From Pseudomonas synxantha (GTDB taxonomy: Bacteria; Pseudomonadota; Gammaproteobacteria; Pseudomonadales; Pseudomonadaceae): 38,353 nt of DNA. Positions 9,110 to 19,157 of this stretch are shown in pieces. The notes below the pieces were generated by a model. It was not told the origin of the DNA and searched no databases. It was given only the letters and a program-made list of their open reading frames with translations. The stretch lies in the NCBI GenBank assembly GCA_945874835.1, contig CAMCJM010000007.1, forward strand, positions 1 to 38,353, written 5' to 3'. A program made the translations under genes and the position numbers. How positions within the stretch are numbered: the first letter of the stretch is position 1; each line of letters begins with the position of its first letter.

Positions 9110-12100
9110 ATGCAGTTATTGGCACGCGGGTTAGCCTGGTTGCTGCGCGCCACGCTCGGGCTATGTGCCTTGGCTTTGGTACTGGCGGCGCTGTATGTGA
9201 GCCTGGGGCGTGAGTTAGTGCCGTTGCTGGCCGAGTACCGCCTTGAGGTGGAAGACAAGGCCCGAACTGCTCTGCACATGCCGGTACGCATTGGTGAGCT
9301 GGAAGGCTCCTGGCAAGGCTTCGCCCCGTTGCTGACGGCGCACGACGTCGATCTAAGTGAAGGGGCTTCGGCGTTGCAACTGGAACAGGTGCGCGTGGTC
9401 CCCGATGTATTGGGCAGCCTGGCGGCGCGCCAGTTGCGCATCGCCCGGTTGGAGCTGGACGGCTTGCAAGTGGTGCTGACGGAGGATGCCGATGGGTGCT
9501 GGGCGCTCAAGGGGCTGCCGCTGACCCAGCCCAAGGCAGACGTGGATCTGGCGCAAGCACTGCGCCAACTGCAAGTGGTCAGGCGTATCTCCCTGCTTAA
9601 CAGCCAAGTCACCCTGCAAGCCTTTGAGCAACCGGCGCGCACCCTGACCTACGTTAATCTCAGTCTACTCAACGGCTCGCTGCGTCAGCGTCTGGATGGT
9701 CGCTTGCTGCTACCTGATGGCCAGCCGCTGGCCTTGCAGGTGCGCACACGGTTGCAGGCCGAGCGCTGGCAAGATGCTCAGGCCGACATCTACCTCAGCC
9801 TGCCGCAGAGCGATTGGGCACCCTGGTTGCCACCCAAGGTGCTGGCGCAGTGGCGCGTGCAGCAACTGCAACTGCAACTGGGTGGTGAGGTGTGGCTGAA
9901 ATGGGCCAGAGGCGCTGTGCAGCGTGCGGTCGGCCGTTTACACGCACCGCAGCTGCAAGCGGGCTTGGCCGGTCGGGATGCGGTGACGCTGGAAAATTTG
10001 GCGCTCAATGCTTATTTCACGCGCACGGCCACCGGCTTTAATTTTCTCCTGGATGATTTGGCCTTTAGTCGCGACGGGCAGCGCTGGGGCGATGCGCGCC
10101 TGGCCCTGACCCAGCAGGCGGAAAGTGCAGAATTGCAGGAGCAATGGCAGCTCAGTGCCGATCGCCTCGATCTGGCACCGTTGCAACCGCTGGTCGCCGC
10201 CCTCGCGCCACTGCCCGACAACGCCCTGGCCTTGCTCAATCAAGTCAAACCGCATGGCACCTTGCGTAATGTTCAGCTGGATTATCGCCCGCGCCTTGGT
10301 GACAGCAAGCGCCTGCAGTTTGCCGCCAACTTGCAGCAGATTGGCTTTGCCGCTTACCAGGGCGCGCCGGCGGTAGAAAATGTCAGTGGCAGCATCACGG
10401 GCGATTTAGGTCAGGGTGAGTTGCGTCTGCACGCTGAGCAGTTCTCGTTACATTTTGAGCATCTGTTTCCGCACCCCTGGCGCTACAAAAAGGCCAGTGC
10501 GCGCCTGACCTGGCAGCTTGACGAGCAGGCCTTCACCTTGCGCAGCCCCTATTTGCAGATGCTCGGTGATGAGGGGGCGGTGGCCGGTGATTTCCTGATT
10601 CGCCTCAACCGTGATCCAGCTGAAGAAGATTACATTGACCTGCGCGTGGGCCTGCGTAATGGTGATGCGCGGTTTACCGAGAAGTACCTGCCCAGTCGCT
10701 CGTCGGGCATGAGCCGCGAGTTGGATACCTGGTTGAAGCAGGCCATACGCGGCGGTGCGGTGGATGAAGGCTACTTCCAGTATCAAGGGTCGCTGCACAA
10801 AGCTGCCGACGACAGCGCGCGCAGTATCAGCCTGTTCTTTGCCGTGCGTGATGCTGAATTGGCCTTTCAGCCCGGTTGGCCGTCGCTGCAAGCCGCGCGC
10901 GGTCGGGTGCTGATCGAAGACAGCGGCGTGCGGGTCGAACTGGCTGAGGGGCGTATCCTCGATAGCCAGGTTGTGAATGCTCAGGCAGTGATTGCCACGG
11001 CGTTGCCCGGACAAGTCCCACGATTAAAGCTCACGTCTGATCTGAACAGCAGTTTGCGCGATGCCCTGCAGATTCTCCAACAAGTCCCGATTGGCACCGC
11101 GTCGACCTTTGCCGGGTGGTCTGGCGAGGGTGCGCTGGCGGGCAAGCTCAGTTTGGACTTGCCGCTGCGCAAGGGCCTGCCGCCAGAGGTGGTGGTGGAT
11201 TTTGCCACCGAGAATGCGCAACTCAATCTGACCAATCCAGCGTTGCAGTTCACTCAGTTGCAGGGTGCATTTCGCTACAACAGTGCCAGCGGCCTGAGCG
11301 CTCCTGATATTCGTGCGCAGTTGCTTGGCCATGCGGTGCGTGCCAAGGCATTGGCTGAAGGCTCGCGCGGTAAGGCACGCAGCCGTATCGAAGCCCGTGG
11401 GCAGATTGCCGTGCCAGAGCTAACGGCTTGGCTGGGGGTGACGCAACCCGTGCCCGTTAGCGGCCTGCTGCCGTATCGCTTAAACCTGATTCTGGAAGGT
11501 GCCGACAGCCAGTTGCGTGTCAGCTCCAGCCTTAAAGGCGCCGTGGTGGATTTACCCGCGCCGTTTGGCAAAGCGGCGGCAGACGAGCGCGATACGCAGT
11601 GGCGTATGAGCCTGGGTGGGCGTGAACAGCGCTATTGGCTGGATTACGCCGAGTTGCTAAGCCTGTCGTTTGCGGCTGCGCCGGGGCAGTTTGGCCAAGG
11701 CCGTGGCGAGTTACGTTTGGCCGATGGTCCGGCGCGCTTGCCGACCACGCCGGGCCTGCGTGTGCGCGGTCGTGTGGCCGAGTTGGACTGGTCTGCCTGG
11801 CAGCAAGCGTTAAAACCTTATTCGGCTTTACCGAAAGATGATGCGCAGCAACTGTTCAAAGACGCTCAACTGCAGGTCGCCCAGTTCAACGGCTTTGGTA
11901 TCAGCCTGCAGGCGCTGGAGGTCGGTGTCTCGCGTGAGGCGGCCGGCTGGTCGGTGAGCCTCGACAGTGCGCAGCTTAAGGGGCGGGTTGGTTTGCCAAG
12001 CAGCAGCGACCAGCCAATTGTTCTCGCGCTGGATTATCTGCGTTTCCCGGCGGCTAAAGCGAAGGCTGAGGGTGAGGCGAAGGTCGATACCCCCGACCCG

Positions 12101-12949
12101 CTCGCGACCTTCGATCCGCGTGGTTTTCCTGCGCTGGATGTGCGCATCGCTGAGGTCTATCAAGGCGTTGAGCCGCTGGGCGGTTGGTCATTCAAGGCGC
12201 GCCCGGCTAGTGCCGGCGTTCAATTCAGCGAGCTTGATCTGAATCTCAAGGGGCTGAACATCGCCGGTCGCGCCAGTTGGCAGCACGCGTGCGCTGGCGT
12301 GCGCTCAACTTACCAGGGACGTTTGGCGGGCGCTGATCTGGCCGATGTGCTGATTGCCTGGGGGTTTGCCCCCACGGCGACCAGTCGCAGCTTTCGTCTG
12401 GATGTAGACGGTCACTGGCCGGGCTCACCCGCCTGGTTTGCCCTCAAACGCTTCAGTGGCACGCTGGACGCCTCGCTGCGCAAGGGACAGTTTTCTGAGG
12501 TTGAAGGGCCCGCTTCGGCGCTGCGGGTGTTTGGCTTGTTGAACTTCAACTCAATAGGTCGCCGACTGCGACTGGATTTTTCCGATTTGCTCGGCAAAGG
12601 CCTCAGCTATGACCGGGTAAAAGGCGTGTTAGTAGCCGACAGCGGTGTATTTCTGACCCGCGAGCCCATCACCCTGACAGGTCCGTCCAGCAACCTGGAA
12701 CTTAACGGCACCCTGGACATTGCCAATGACCGAATCGACGCCAAATTGTTGGTCACGCTCCCCGTCACCAACAATCTACCGCTGGCCGCGCTGATTGTCG
12801 GTGCGCCGGCCATTGGCGGCGCGTTGTTTGTGGCGGACAAGCTGTTGGGCGACCGTGTGGCCCGTTTTGCCACCGTGCAGTATGGCGTCAAAGGTGACTG
12901 GCAGAACCCGGACATCAGTTTCGACAAGCCGTTTGAGAAACCGCAGTAA
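9110..12949 (+). CDS. yhdP: YhdP family AsmA-like phospholipid transport protein
   Basis: This giant protein of 1279 residues has an N-terminal membrane helix (about residues 8-30) and a very long periplasmic part of AsmA/TamB type. The opening RIGELEGSWQGFAPLLTAHDVDL is typical of YhdP. In Escherichia coli, YhdP, TamB and YdbH are redundant bridges that carry phospholipids from the inner to the outer membrane. The C-terminal region includes FGLLNFNSIGRRLRLDFSDL and KGDWQNPDISF, conserved AsmA-like C-terminal motifs. The ATG lies 22 bases after the rng stop and has no strong ribosome site. It probably belongs to the maf-rng-yhdP-nitrilase-tldD transcription unit. Confidence 0.94.
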   Translation: MQLLARGLAWLLRATLGLCALALVLAALYVSLGRELVPLLAEYRLEVEDKARTALHMPVRIGELEGSWQGFAPLLTAHDVDLSEGASALQLEQVRVVPDVLGSLAARQLRIARLELDGLQVVLTEDADGCWALKGLPLTQPKADVDLAQALRQLQVVRRISLLNSQVTLQAFEQPARTLTYVNLSLLNGSLRQRLDGRLLLPDGQPLALQVRTRLQAERWQDAQADIYLSLPQSDWAPWLPPKVLAQWRVQQLQLQLGGEVWLKWARGAVQRAVGRLHAPQLQAGLAGRDAVTLENLALNAYFTRTATGFNFLLDDLAFSRDGQRWGDARLALTQQAESAELQEQWQLSADRLDLAPLQPLVAALAPLPDNALALLNQVKPHGTLRNVQLDYRPRLGDSKRLQFAANLQQIGFAAYQGAPAVENVSGSITGDLGQGELRLHAEQFSLHFEHLFPHPWRYKKASARLTWQLDEQAFTLRSPYLQMLGDEGAVAGDFLIRLNRDPAEEDYIDLRVGLRNGDARFTEKYLPSRSSGMSRELDTWLKQAIRGGAVDEGYFQYQGSLHKAADDSARSISLFFAVRDAELAFQPGWPSLQAARGRVLIEDSGVRVELAEGRILDSQVVNAQAVIATALPGQVPRLKLTSDLNSSLRDALQILQQVPIGTASTFAGWSGEGALAGKLSLDLPLRKGLPPEVVVDFATENAQLNLTNPALQFTQLQGAFRYNSASGLSAPDIRAQLLGHAVRAKALAEGSRGKARSRIEARGQIAVPELTAWLGVTQPVPVSGLLPYRLNLILEGADSQLRVSSSLKGAVVDLPAPFGKAAADERDTQWRMSLGGREQRYWLDYAELLSLSFAAAPGQFGQGRGELRLADGPARLPTTPGLRVRGRVAELDWSAWQQALKPYSALPKDDAQQLFKDAQLQVAQFNGFGISLQALEVGVSREAAGWSVSLDSAQLKGRVGLPSSSDQPIVLALDYLRFPAAKAKAEGEAKVDTPDPLATFDPRGFPALDVRIAEVYQGVEPLGGWSFKARPASAGVQFSELDLNLKGLNIAGRASWQHACAGVRSTYQGRLAGADLADVLIAWGFAPTATSRSFRLDVDGHWPGSPAWFALKRFSGTLDASLRKGQFSEVEGPASALRVFGLLNFNSIGRRLRLDFSDLLGKGLSYDRVKGVLVADSGVFLTREPITLTGPSSNLELNGTLDIANDRIDAKLLVTLPVTNNLPLAALIVGAPAIGGALFVADKLLGDRVARFATVQYGVKGDWQNPDISFDKPFEKPQ

Positions 12950-13030
12950 CCTTGTGTGCCACATGCGCCCGTGCAGTCGGCCTACGTGGCTTGTAAGCTT
13001 GGGTTAAACCGTCGTTGAGATAAGGCCGTT

Positions 13031-13885
13031 ATGAGTCTCGCAGTCATTCAAATGGTCAGTCAGGCCGATGTTCTGGGCAATCTGGCCCAAGCGCGGCAAC
13101 TGCTTGAGCAAGCCGCTGCGCAAGGTGCGCGGCTGGCTCTGTTGCCCGAGAACTTCGCCGCCATGGGCCGCCGCGATCTGGCCAGTCTGGGCCGGGCCGA
13201 GGCTTTGGGTGAGGGGCCTATTGTGCCCTGGTTGCAGCAGGCTGCCCGTGATCTGGGGCTGTGGATTGTCGCGGGTACCTTGCCTTTGCCGCCGGACGGC
13301 CAGCCGGATGCCAAGCCCCACGCCTGCTCGTTGCTGCTGGATGCGCAAGGTCAGCGCGTCGCCCGGTACGACAAGCTGCACCTGTTTGATGTGGATGTCA
13401 GTGACAGTCATGGCCGCTACCGTGAGTCCGATGACTATGCCTTCGGTGATCGCGTGGTGGTGGTGGACACGCCGGTCGGTCGGCTTGGGCTGAGCGTGTG
13501 TTACGACCTAAGGTTTGCCGAGTTGTACAGCGCGATGCGCGATGCCGGGGCTGAGTTGATCAGCGTGCCAGCGGCCTTCACCGCCGTAACCGGTGCGGCG
13601 CATTGGCAAGTATTGACCCGTGCCCGCGCCATCGAAAGCCAGTGTTATGTGCTTGCCGCCGGGCAGGGCGGTCGCCACCCCGGTGGGCGTGAGACCTTCG
13701 GTCATTCAGCCCTGATCGACCCCTGGGGGCGGGTGTTGGCCGAGTTACCCTGTGGCCCTGGTGTGTTAGTGGCTGAGCGTAACGCGCACGAGCAGGCGGC
13801 CATCCGTCAACGCATGCCGGTGAGTCGGCATAAACGATTTTTTGCGGCTGCCGAACCTCGGCAGCCAGGTGTTGAACCGTTATGA
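13031..13885 (+). CDS. Carbon-nitrogen hydrolase (nitrilase family, Nit1-like)
   Basis: This is an intact nitrilase-superfamily amidase of 284 residues. The catalytic Glu-Lys-Cys triad is Glu40 (LLPENFA), Lys115 (YDKLHLFD) and Cys157 (SVCYDLRF). The HLFDVDV and DLRFAELY patterns point to the Nit1/YbeM-like branch, whose members hydrolyse deaminated glutathione as a metabolite-repair step. That substrate is inferred from family resemblance. It sits between yhdP and tldD, as in P. aeruginosa as far as I recall. Only 13 bases separate it from tldD. Confidence 0.93.
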   Translation: MSLAVIQMVSQADVLGNLAQARQLLEQAAAQGARLALLPENFAAMGRRDLASLGRAEALGEGPIVPWLQQAARDLGLWIVAGTLPLPPDGQPDAKPHACSLLLDAQGQRVARYDKLHLFDVDVSDSHGRYRESDDYAFGDRVVVVDTPVGRLGLSVCYDLRFAELYSAMRDAGAELISVPAAFTAVTGAAHWQVLTRARAIESQCYVLAAGQGGRHPGGRETFGHSALIDPWGRVLAELPCGPGVLVAERNAHEQAAIRQRMPVSRHKRFFAAAEPRQPGVEPL

Positions 13886-13898
13886 ACGAGATAAACCC

Positions 13899-15356
13899 AT
13901 GAACACGATGTTGATGTCTGTCAGTGAGCATCTACTTGGGGCCGGTGGTCTGACCCTCGAGCATCTGCCGGGCGTACTGGCCGAGTTGGCTGGCCCCGGT
14001 ATTGACGCCGCTGACCTGTATTTTCAGAGCCAGGTATCGGAAACCTGGGCGCTGGAGGATGGCATCGTCAAGGAAGGCAGCTTCAACCTCGACCAGGGCG
14101 TGGGCGTGCGTGCCCAGTCGGGTGAGAAAACCGGTTTTGCCTACAGCAATGCGATCACTGCCGATGCCCTGAGCCAGGCCGCGCGGGCTGCCCGCTCGAT
14201 TGCCCGCGCGGGACAAAATGGCCGTGTGCAGGCGTTCAGCAGCCCGTTAATGACGCCGCTGTACGCCCAAGACAATCCGCTGGATGTTTTGAGCCGGGCG
14301 GAGAAGGTCGAGTTGCTCAAGCGGGTCGACGTCGCCACCCGCGCGCTTGATCCGCGCATCCAGCAAGTCAGTGTCAGCCTGGCCGGTGTGTGGGACCGTG
14401 TTTTGGTGGCGGCCACCGATGGCAGCCTGGGTGCGGATATTCGCCCGTTGGTGCGTTTCAATGTCAGTGTGATCGTCGAGCAAAATGGCCGCCGTGAGCG
14501 CGGCGGGCACGGCGGCGGCGGGCGCATCGATTACCGATATTTCCTTGAGCAGACCAGCAACAACGAAGAGCGCGCCATGGGCTATGCCCGCGAGGCGCTG
14601 CGTCAGGCGTTGGTTAATCTGGAAGCCATTCCTGCGCCGGCGGGCACCATGCCTGTGGTGATGGGTGCTGGCTGGTCAGGTGTGCTGCTGCACGAGGCGG
14701 TTGGTCATGGCCTGGAGGGTGACTTCAACCGCAAGGGCAGTTCAGCATACAGCGGCCGAGTGGGCGAGCAGGTGGCCTCCAGCCTGTGCACCATCGTTGA
14801 TGATGGCACCTTGGCTGAGCGGCGCGGCTCCCTGAGCATGGACGACGAAGGCACACAGACCCAGTGCACCACGCTGATTGAAAACGGTGTGCTCAAGGGC
14901 TACATGCAGGACAAGCTCAACGCGCGGTTGATGGGCGTGGCCGCCACCGGTAACGGTCGTCGTGAGTCTTACGCGCACCTGCCGATGCCGCGCATGACCA
15001 ACACCTACATGCTGGCCGGTGAGAGCGACCCGGAAGAAATCATCCGTTCAGTGAAGAAGGGCATCTACTGTGCCAACCTCGGTGGCGGTCAGGTGGATAT
15101 CACCAGCGGCAAGTTTGTGTTTTCGACCAGTGAGGCGTACCTGATTGAAGACGGCAAGATTACCGCGCCGGTTAAAGGCGCAACCCTGATCGGCAACGGC
15201 CCGGAAGCCATGAGCAAGGTGTCGATGGTCGGTAACGATCTGGCGCTGGACAGCGGCGTAGGCACCTGCGGGAAAGACGGACAGTCCGTGCCAGTGGGTG
15301 TGGGCCAGCCGACCCTGAAGATTGATGCTATTACGGTGGGCGGGACAGGGGCCTGA
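13899..15356 (+). CDS. tldD: Metalloprotease TldD
   Basis: TldD (485 residues) is the catalytic half of the TldD/TldE heterodimeric zinc protease. In E. coli the pair matures microcin B17 and degrades the CcdA antitoxin; it cleaves unfolded peptides. The zinc motif HEAVGH is at residues 265-270. The conserved [19 protein letters not shown] segment follows. An in-frame ATG at 13842 exists, but the start at 13899 avoids overlapping the amidase gene, matches the family N-terminus and follows a GAG-containing ribosome site. Its partner pmbA (tldE) lies just beyond darP. Confidence 0.97.
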   Translation: MNTMLMSVSEHLLGAGGLTLEHLPGVLAELAGPGIDAADLYFQSQVSETWALEDGIVKEGSFNLDQGVGVRAQSGEKTGFAYSNAITADALSQAARAARSIARAGQNGRVQAFSSPLMTPLYAQDNPLDVLSRAEKVELLKRVDVATRALDPRIQQVSVSLAGVWDRVLVAATDGSLGADIRPLVRFNVSVIVEQNGRRERGGHGGGGRIDYRYFLEQTSNNEERAMGYAREALRQALVNLEAIPAPAGTMPVVMGAGWSGVLLHEAVGHGLEGDFNRKGSSAYSGRVGEQVASSLCTIVDDGTLAERRGSLSMDDEGTQTQCTTLIENGVLKGYMQDKLNARLMGVAATGNGRRESYAHLPMPRMTNTYMLAGESDPEEIIRSVKKGIYCANLGGGQVDITSGKFVFSTSEAYLIEDGKITAPVKGATLIGNGPEAMSKVSMVGNDLALDSGVGTCGKDGQSVPVGVGQPTLKIDAITVGGTGA

Positions 15357-15360
15357 CGGC

Positions 15361-15414
15361 AGCCATAAGCTACAAGCCTTAAGCTGGCTTTGCTTTTACT
15401 TGCAGCTTATGGCT
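15361..15414. terminator. Nested palindrome between convergent tldD and darP
   Basis: AGCCATAAGCT (15361-15371) pairs perfectly with AGCTTATGGCT (15404-15414). Inside lies a second stem, AAGCC...GGCTT (15374-15378 and 15386-15390). It follows the tldD stop by 4 bases and ends 17 bases before the darP stop, the right place for a bidirectional terminator. Neither flank has a strong T-run, so efficiency is uncertain. Similar AAGCT-rich palindromes are common between Pseudomonas genes. Confidence 0.5.
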
Positions 15415-15431
15415 TGAGGCTTATGACGGCG

Positions 15432-15950
15432 CTATCTCAATCCGCGCTGAGCTTCATCCAGTTCGCGGATGTATTTGAAGATTTTGCGGGAAGCGGCAGG
15501 CGGTTTGTCTTGTGCCAGTTCATGCTGGGCCTGGCGGATCAGCTGACGCAGGTGTTGACGGTCGGCATCGGCGTATTCGCCGACAAATTTTTCCAGGGTG
15601 TCGTCGTCACCGTTGAGCAAGCGGTCACGCCAACGTTCGAGGTTATGAAAACGTTCGTTGTACTGGCGTGTTGAGGCGTCCAGTTGATCGAGCAGGGTCA
15701 AAATGGCGTCCACGTCCTGGTCGCACATCAACCGGCCGATAAACTGCACGTGGCGTTTTTTCGCGGCATTGGCCGTGTGCTTCGGCGCTTCGGCAAGCGC
15801 GCGGCGCAGCTCGTCGGTCAGCGGCAGTTTGTTTAGCAGGTCAAGCTTCAGGGTGGTCAGGCGTTGTCCCATATCTTGCAGCGCATGCAACTCGCGTTTG
15901 ATTTGGGTTTTGCTCTTCTCGCCGGAGAAGTCGTCAAGGTATTCAGACAT
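15432..15950 (-). CDS. darP: Ribosome biogenesis factor DarP (YjgA)
   Basis: DarP (172 residues; formerly YjgA) binds the pre-50S ribosomal subunit and promotes late maturation of the peptidyl transferase centre. The protein is entirely helical and highly charged. The conserved [20 protein letters not shown] start, the [12 protein letters not shown] segment (about residues 64-75) and the [10 protein letters not shown] near the C-terminus are typical of the family. It lies on the opposite strand between tldD and pmbA, an arrangement shared with other pseudomonads. It is convergent with tldD and divergent from pmbA. Confidence 0.95.
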   Translation of the reverse strand: MSEYLDDFSGEKSKTQIKRELHALQDMGQRLTTLKLDLLNKLPLTDELRRALAEAPKHTANAAKKRHVQFIGRLMCDQDVDAILTLLDQLDASTRQYNERFHNLERWRDRLLNGDDDTLEKFVGEYADADRQHLRQLIRQAQHELAQDKPPAASRKIFKYIRELDEAQRGLR

Positions 15951-16053
15951 GGTGGCGGTCCAGTGGAAAACGCCGACATGATAGCAGCAAGTTTCCAGCT
16001 GTAAGCGTCTGGCCTGTTTGGTCGCGCTTGCCGCTTATCGTTCAGGAGTGTTT

Positions 16054-17400
16054 ATGAGTGCAGTAGACGGGGTGGGCCCACAGGCAGTGCCGCAATTGCA
16101 GGCGCAGGTGGAGCAAATTATTGCCGAGGCAAAAAAGCAGGGTGCCAGTGCTTGCGAGGTCGCGGTGTCGGTGGAGCAGGGCTTGTCCACCACGGTGCGC
16201 CAAGGTGAGGTGGAAACGGTTGAGTTCAACCGCGATCAGGGTTTTGGCATCACCCTTTATGTTGGTCAGCGCAAGGGTTCAGCCAGCACATCGGCCACCG
16301 GGGATGCGGCTATTCGCGAGACGGTGGCGGCGGCTCTGGCCATTGCCAAACATACCTCTGAAGACGAATGCGCGGGTTTGGCTGATGCAGCACTGATGGC
16401 CCGTGAACTGCCGGCGCTGGATTTGTACCATGCGTGGTCGATCACCCCCGAGCAGGCCATCGAGCAAGCGCTGAGCTGCGAAGCCGCAGCGTTTGCGACG
16501 GATCAGCGGATCAAGAATGCTGACGGCACTACCCTCAATACCCATCAGGGCTGTCGGGTGTATGGCAATAGCCATGGTTTTATCAGTGGTTATGCCAGCA
16601 CACGGCACAGCCTGGGTTGCGTGATGATTGCCGAGGATGGCGGGCAGATGCAGCGCGACTACTGGCATGACGTTAATCGTCAGGGCGAGTTGCTGGCCGA
16701 TGCCGCCAGTATTGGCCGCCGCGCCGCCGAGCGTTCCGTCAGCCGCTTGGGCGCGCGACCGGTGCCCACCTGTGAGGTGCCGGTGTTGTTTGCGGCGGAA
16801 CTGGCAACAGGCTTGTTCGGCAGTTTTCTCGCGGCCATCTCGGGCGGCAACCTGTACCGCAAGTCATCGTTTTTAGAGGGCGCATTGGGGCAGCAGTTAT
16901 TCCCAGAATGGATGAAGCTCGACGAGCGCCCGCATATTCCGCGTGCGCTGGGCAGTGCCGCCTTCGATGGTGACGGCCTGGCGACCTACGCCAAGTCCTT
17001 TGTCGAGGGCGGTGAGTTGCTGTCCTACGTGCTCGGCACTTATTCCGGGCGCAAGCTAGGCATGCCCAGTACTGCCAACTCAGGTGGCGTGCATAACCTG
17101 TTTGTCAGTCATGGCGATGAGAACCAGGCGGCGCTGCTAAAGCGCATGGGGCGCGGGTTGCTCGTCACTGAGCTGATGGGGCAGGGCTTGAATATGGTCA
17201 CCGGTGACTATTCGCGCGGTGCTGGCGGCTACTGGGTGGAGAACGGAGAGATCCAGTTCCCGGTGCAGGAAGTGACCATTGCCGGCAATTTGCGCGACAT
17301 GTTCAAGCAAATAGTGGCCGTGGGTAATGACCTTGAACTGCGCAGCAACATCCGCACCGGCTCGGTGCTGATTGAGCGGATGACTGTGGCTGGTAGCTAA
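16054..17400 (+). CDS. pmbA: Metalloprotease subunit PmbA/TldE
   Basis: PmbA/TldE (448 residues) is the non-catalytic partner of TldD. It shares the fold but lacks the HExxxH zinc motif, and I see none in the sequence. Conserved features include the FNRDQGFGITLYVGQRKGSAST strand region and the C-terminal TGDYSRGAGGYWVENGE and NDLELRSNI motifs. The start at 16054 is preceded by AGGAG. An upstream in-frame start at 16018 would add 12 residues that are not family-like. A strong terminator follows. Confidence 0.96.
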   Translation: MSAVDGVGPQAVPQLQAQVEQIIAEAKKQGASACEVAVSVEQGLSTTVRQGEVETVEFNRDQGFGITLYVGQRKGSASTSATGDAAIRETVAAALAIAKHTSEDECAGLADAALMARELPALDLYHAWSITPEQAIEQALSCEAAAFATDQRIKNADGTTLNTHQGCRVYGNSHGFISGYASTRHSLGCVMIAEDGGQMQRDYWHDVNRQGELLADAASIGRRAAERSVSRLGARPVPTCEVPVLFAAELATGLFGSFLAAISGGNLYRKSSFLEGALGQQLFPEWMKLDERPHIPRALGSAAFDGDGLATYAKSFVEGGELLSYVLGTYSGRKLGMPSTANSGGVHNLFVSHGDENQAALLKRMGRGLLVTELMGQGLNMVTGDYSRGAGGYWVENGEIQFPVQEVTIAGNLRDMFKQIVAVGNDLELRSNIRTGSVLIERMTVAGS

Positions 17401-17413
17401 ATCGCCTGACACA

Positions 17414-17451
17414 AAAAAGGGCTGCCCCGTTTGTGCGGGGCAGCCCTTTTT
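17414..17451. terminator. Strong bidirectional terminator between pmbA and ptsO
   Basis: AAAAGGGCTGCCCCG (17415-17429), a six-base loop and CGGGGCAGCCCTTTT (17436-17450) form a perfect stem. A-run and T-run flanks let it terminate both the plus-strand pmbA transcript and the minus-strand ptsO transcript. Confidence 0.9.
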
Positions 17452-17523
17452 ATTGGTGATTTACGCGCCTGGGACTAAAAGCCGTGGCCTGAAAACCTAA
17501 TGCTGAGGCTGCCGCTTGGGTTA

Positions 17524-17796
17524 TTACTCGCCTTCGTCGAAGAAGTTGTTGATCAGCTCGCACAGAGCTTGTATCGCTTCTGCGTCCTGCCCGCCTTCGG
17601 TATGCAGGTGTACGGCGGTGCCTTTGCCAGCGGCCAGCATCATCACCGCCATAATGCTTTTGCCATCTACCAGGCTCTCAGGACTGCGGCCAATCTTGAC
17701 CTGGCAAGGAAAGCGCCCCGCAACGTCAACGAACTTGGCCGCTGCACGAGCGTGCAGGCCAAGCTTGTTGATAATGGTGATTTCGCAGGCGGGCAT
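17524..17796 (-). CDS. ptsO: Nitrogen-PTS phosphocarrier protein NPr (HPr-like)
   Basis: NPr (90 residues) is the HPr-like phosphocarrier of the nitrogen phosphotransferase system. It passes phosphate from EI-Ntr (PtsP) to EIIA-Ntr (PtsN). The phospho-accepting His15 is in GLHARA, and Ser47 lies in the DGKSIMAVMML regulatory helix. It is the last gene of rpoN-hpf-ptsN-rapZ-ptsO, 12 bases after rapZ. No ptsP is present here; in Pseudomonas it lies elsewhere. It carries no sugar-specific partner, consistent with a regulatory role. Confidence 0.96.
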   Translation of the reverse strand: MPACEITIINKLGLHARAAAKFVDVAGRFPCQVKIGRSPESLVDGKSIMAVMMLAAGKGTAVHLHTEGGQDAEAIQALCELINNFFDEGE

Positions 17797-17808
17797 CGCG
17801 GCAATTCC

Positions 17809-18666
17809 TTAACTGAGGTCGCGGTGGCGTGTCTGAACGTTTTTCAGAATGGGCTTGAGGGCTTCACCCAGGCGGTTGGACAGGTATACCGAACGGTGGT
17901 GCCCGCCGGTGCAGCCGATAGCCACTGTGACATAGGCGCGATTACTGGCGGCGAAGCGCGGCAACCACTTGTTCAGGTAGTTGAAGATGTCCTGATACAT
18001 CTCCTCAACATCCGGCTGACTTGCTAGGTACTCAACAACGGGTTGATCCAGACCTGAGAAGTCACGCAAATCCGGCTTCCAGTAAGGGTTGGGTAGGCAG
18101 CGCACATCAAATACCAAATCCGCATCCACCGGCATGCCACGTTTGAAACCGAAGGATTCAACCAGAAACGCGGTGCCGGGTTCGGGCTGGTTCAGTAGGC
18201 GTAGCTTGAGGCTGTCGCGCAGTTGGTAAAGGTTGAGGCGCGTGGTGTCGATTTTCAGGTCGGCCAGATCGGTAATCGGCCCCAGCAGCACGCTTTCATC
18301 GGCAATGGCTTCAGCCAGGGAGCGGCTTTCATTGGTCAGCGGGTGACGCCGGCGGGTTTCTGAAAACCGCTTGAGCAGGGTTTCATCATCCGCATCCAAG
18401 AAGACCACATCGCACTGAATATGCCGCGCACGTACGTCGGCAAGCAGTTCAGGGAAACGTTTGAGTTGGCTTGGTAAATTGCGCGCGTCGATGGACACGG
18501 CAATTTGCGGGTGGAGCAATTCGGTGTGCATCAATGTGCGCTCAGCTAGATCGGGCAGCAACCCAGCTGGCAGGTTATCGATGCAGTAGAAACCGTTGTC
18601 TTCGAGCACATCGAGCGCGGTGCTCTTGCCGGAGCCGGAACGACCGCTGACGATGATCAGGCGCAT
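17809..18666 (-). CDS. rapZ: RNase adaptor protein RapZ
   Basis: RapZ (285 residues; formerly YvcJ/YhbJ) is an RNA-binding adaptor with an N-terminal P-loop domain. In E. coli it directs RNase E to the GlmZ small RNA and so controls glucosamine-6-phosphate synthesis; whether that circuit exists here is not shown. Walker A is GRSGSGKST (residues 8-16). The C-terminal domain has the conserved [19 protein letters not shown] motif. It lies 2 bases after ptsN, so the two are tightly coupled. Confidence 0.96.
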   Translation of the reverse strand: MRLIIVSGRSGSGKSTALDVLEDNGFYCIDNLPAGLLPDLAERTLMHTELLHPQIAVSIDARNLPSQLKRFPELLADVRARHIQCDVVFLDADDETLLKRFSETRRRHPLTNESRSLAEAIADESVLLGPITDLADLKIDTTRLNLYQLRDSLKLRLLNQPEPGTAFLVESFGFKRGMPVDADLVFDVRCLPNPYWKPDLRDFSGLDQPVVEYLASQPDVEEMYQDIFNYLNKWLPRFAASNRAYVTVAIGCTGGHHRSVYLSNRLGEALKPILKNVQTRHRDLS

Positions 18667-18668
18667 AC

Positions 18669-19142
18669 TCAGCCTTGATTGAGTTGGTTTTGTGCGTCAA
18701 CCACGACCTGATACAGCGCCTCGCTGTTGTCGGCCTGGCGTAGGCTGGTGCGAACGTCACAGCGGTCGAGCATGCTGGCGATTTGGCGCAGCAGTTCGAG
18801 GTGGGCATCGGTGGCCGCTTCGGGTACCAGTAGGACGAACAGCAAGTCCACAGGCTCACCGTCGATGGCGTCGAAGTCTACCGCCGTGTCGAGACGCAGC
18901 AGTGCGCTGATAGGCGCATTGCAACCGACCAAGCGGCAGTGGGGAATGGCGATGCCGTTACCGAAGCCGGTAGAACCAAGCTTTTCCCGGGCAATCAGGC
19001 TTTCGAAAACGTCTTGACCGTCCAAGTCAGGCAGCTCGCGGGCTACCAGGTTGGCTATCTGTTCAAGAACGCGTTTTTTGCTGCCTCCCGGCACGTTCAC
19101 CAAGGAACGGCCGGGGGTCAGGATGGTTTGAAGTTGGATCAT
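18669..19142 (-). CDS. ptsN: Nitrogen regulatory PTS component EIIA-Ntr
   Basis: EIIA-Ntr (157 residues) is the terminal phospho-acceptor of the nitrogen PTS. In Pseudomonas its phosphorylation state affects carbon/nitrogen balance, potassium handling and polymer storage. The active His68 is in GIAIPHCRL, and the [19 protein letters not shown] stretch is typical. No good ribosome site precedes the ATG at 19142, so translation may be coupled to hpf, which ends 15 bases upstream. It belongs to the rpoN cluster. Confidence 0.95.
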   Translation of the reverse strand: MIQLQTILTPGRSLVNVPGGSKKRVLEQIANLVARELPDLDGQDVFESLIAREKLGSTGFGNGIAIPHCRLVGCNAPISALLRLDTAVDFDAIDGEPVDLLFVLLVPEAATDAHLELLRQIASMLDRCDVRTSLRQADNSEALYQVVVDAQNQLNQG

Positions 19143-19157
19143 AGGAGATAGACGAAG

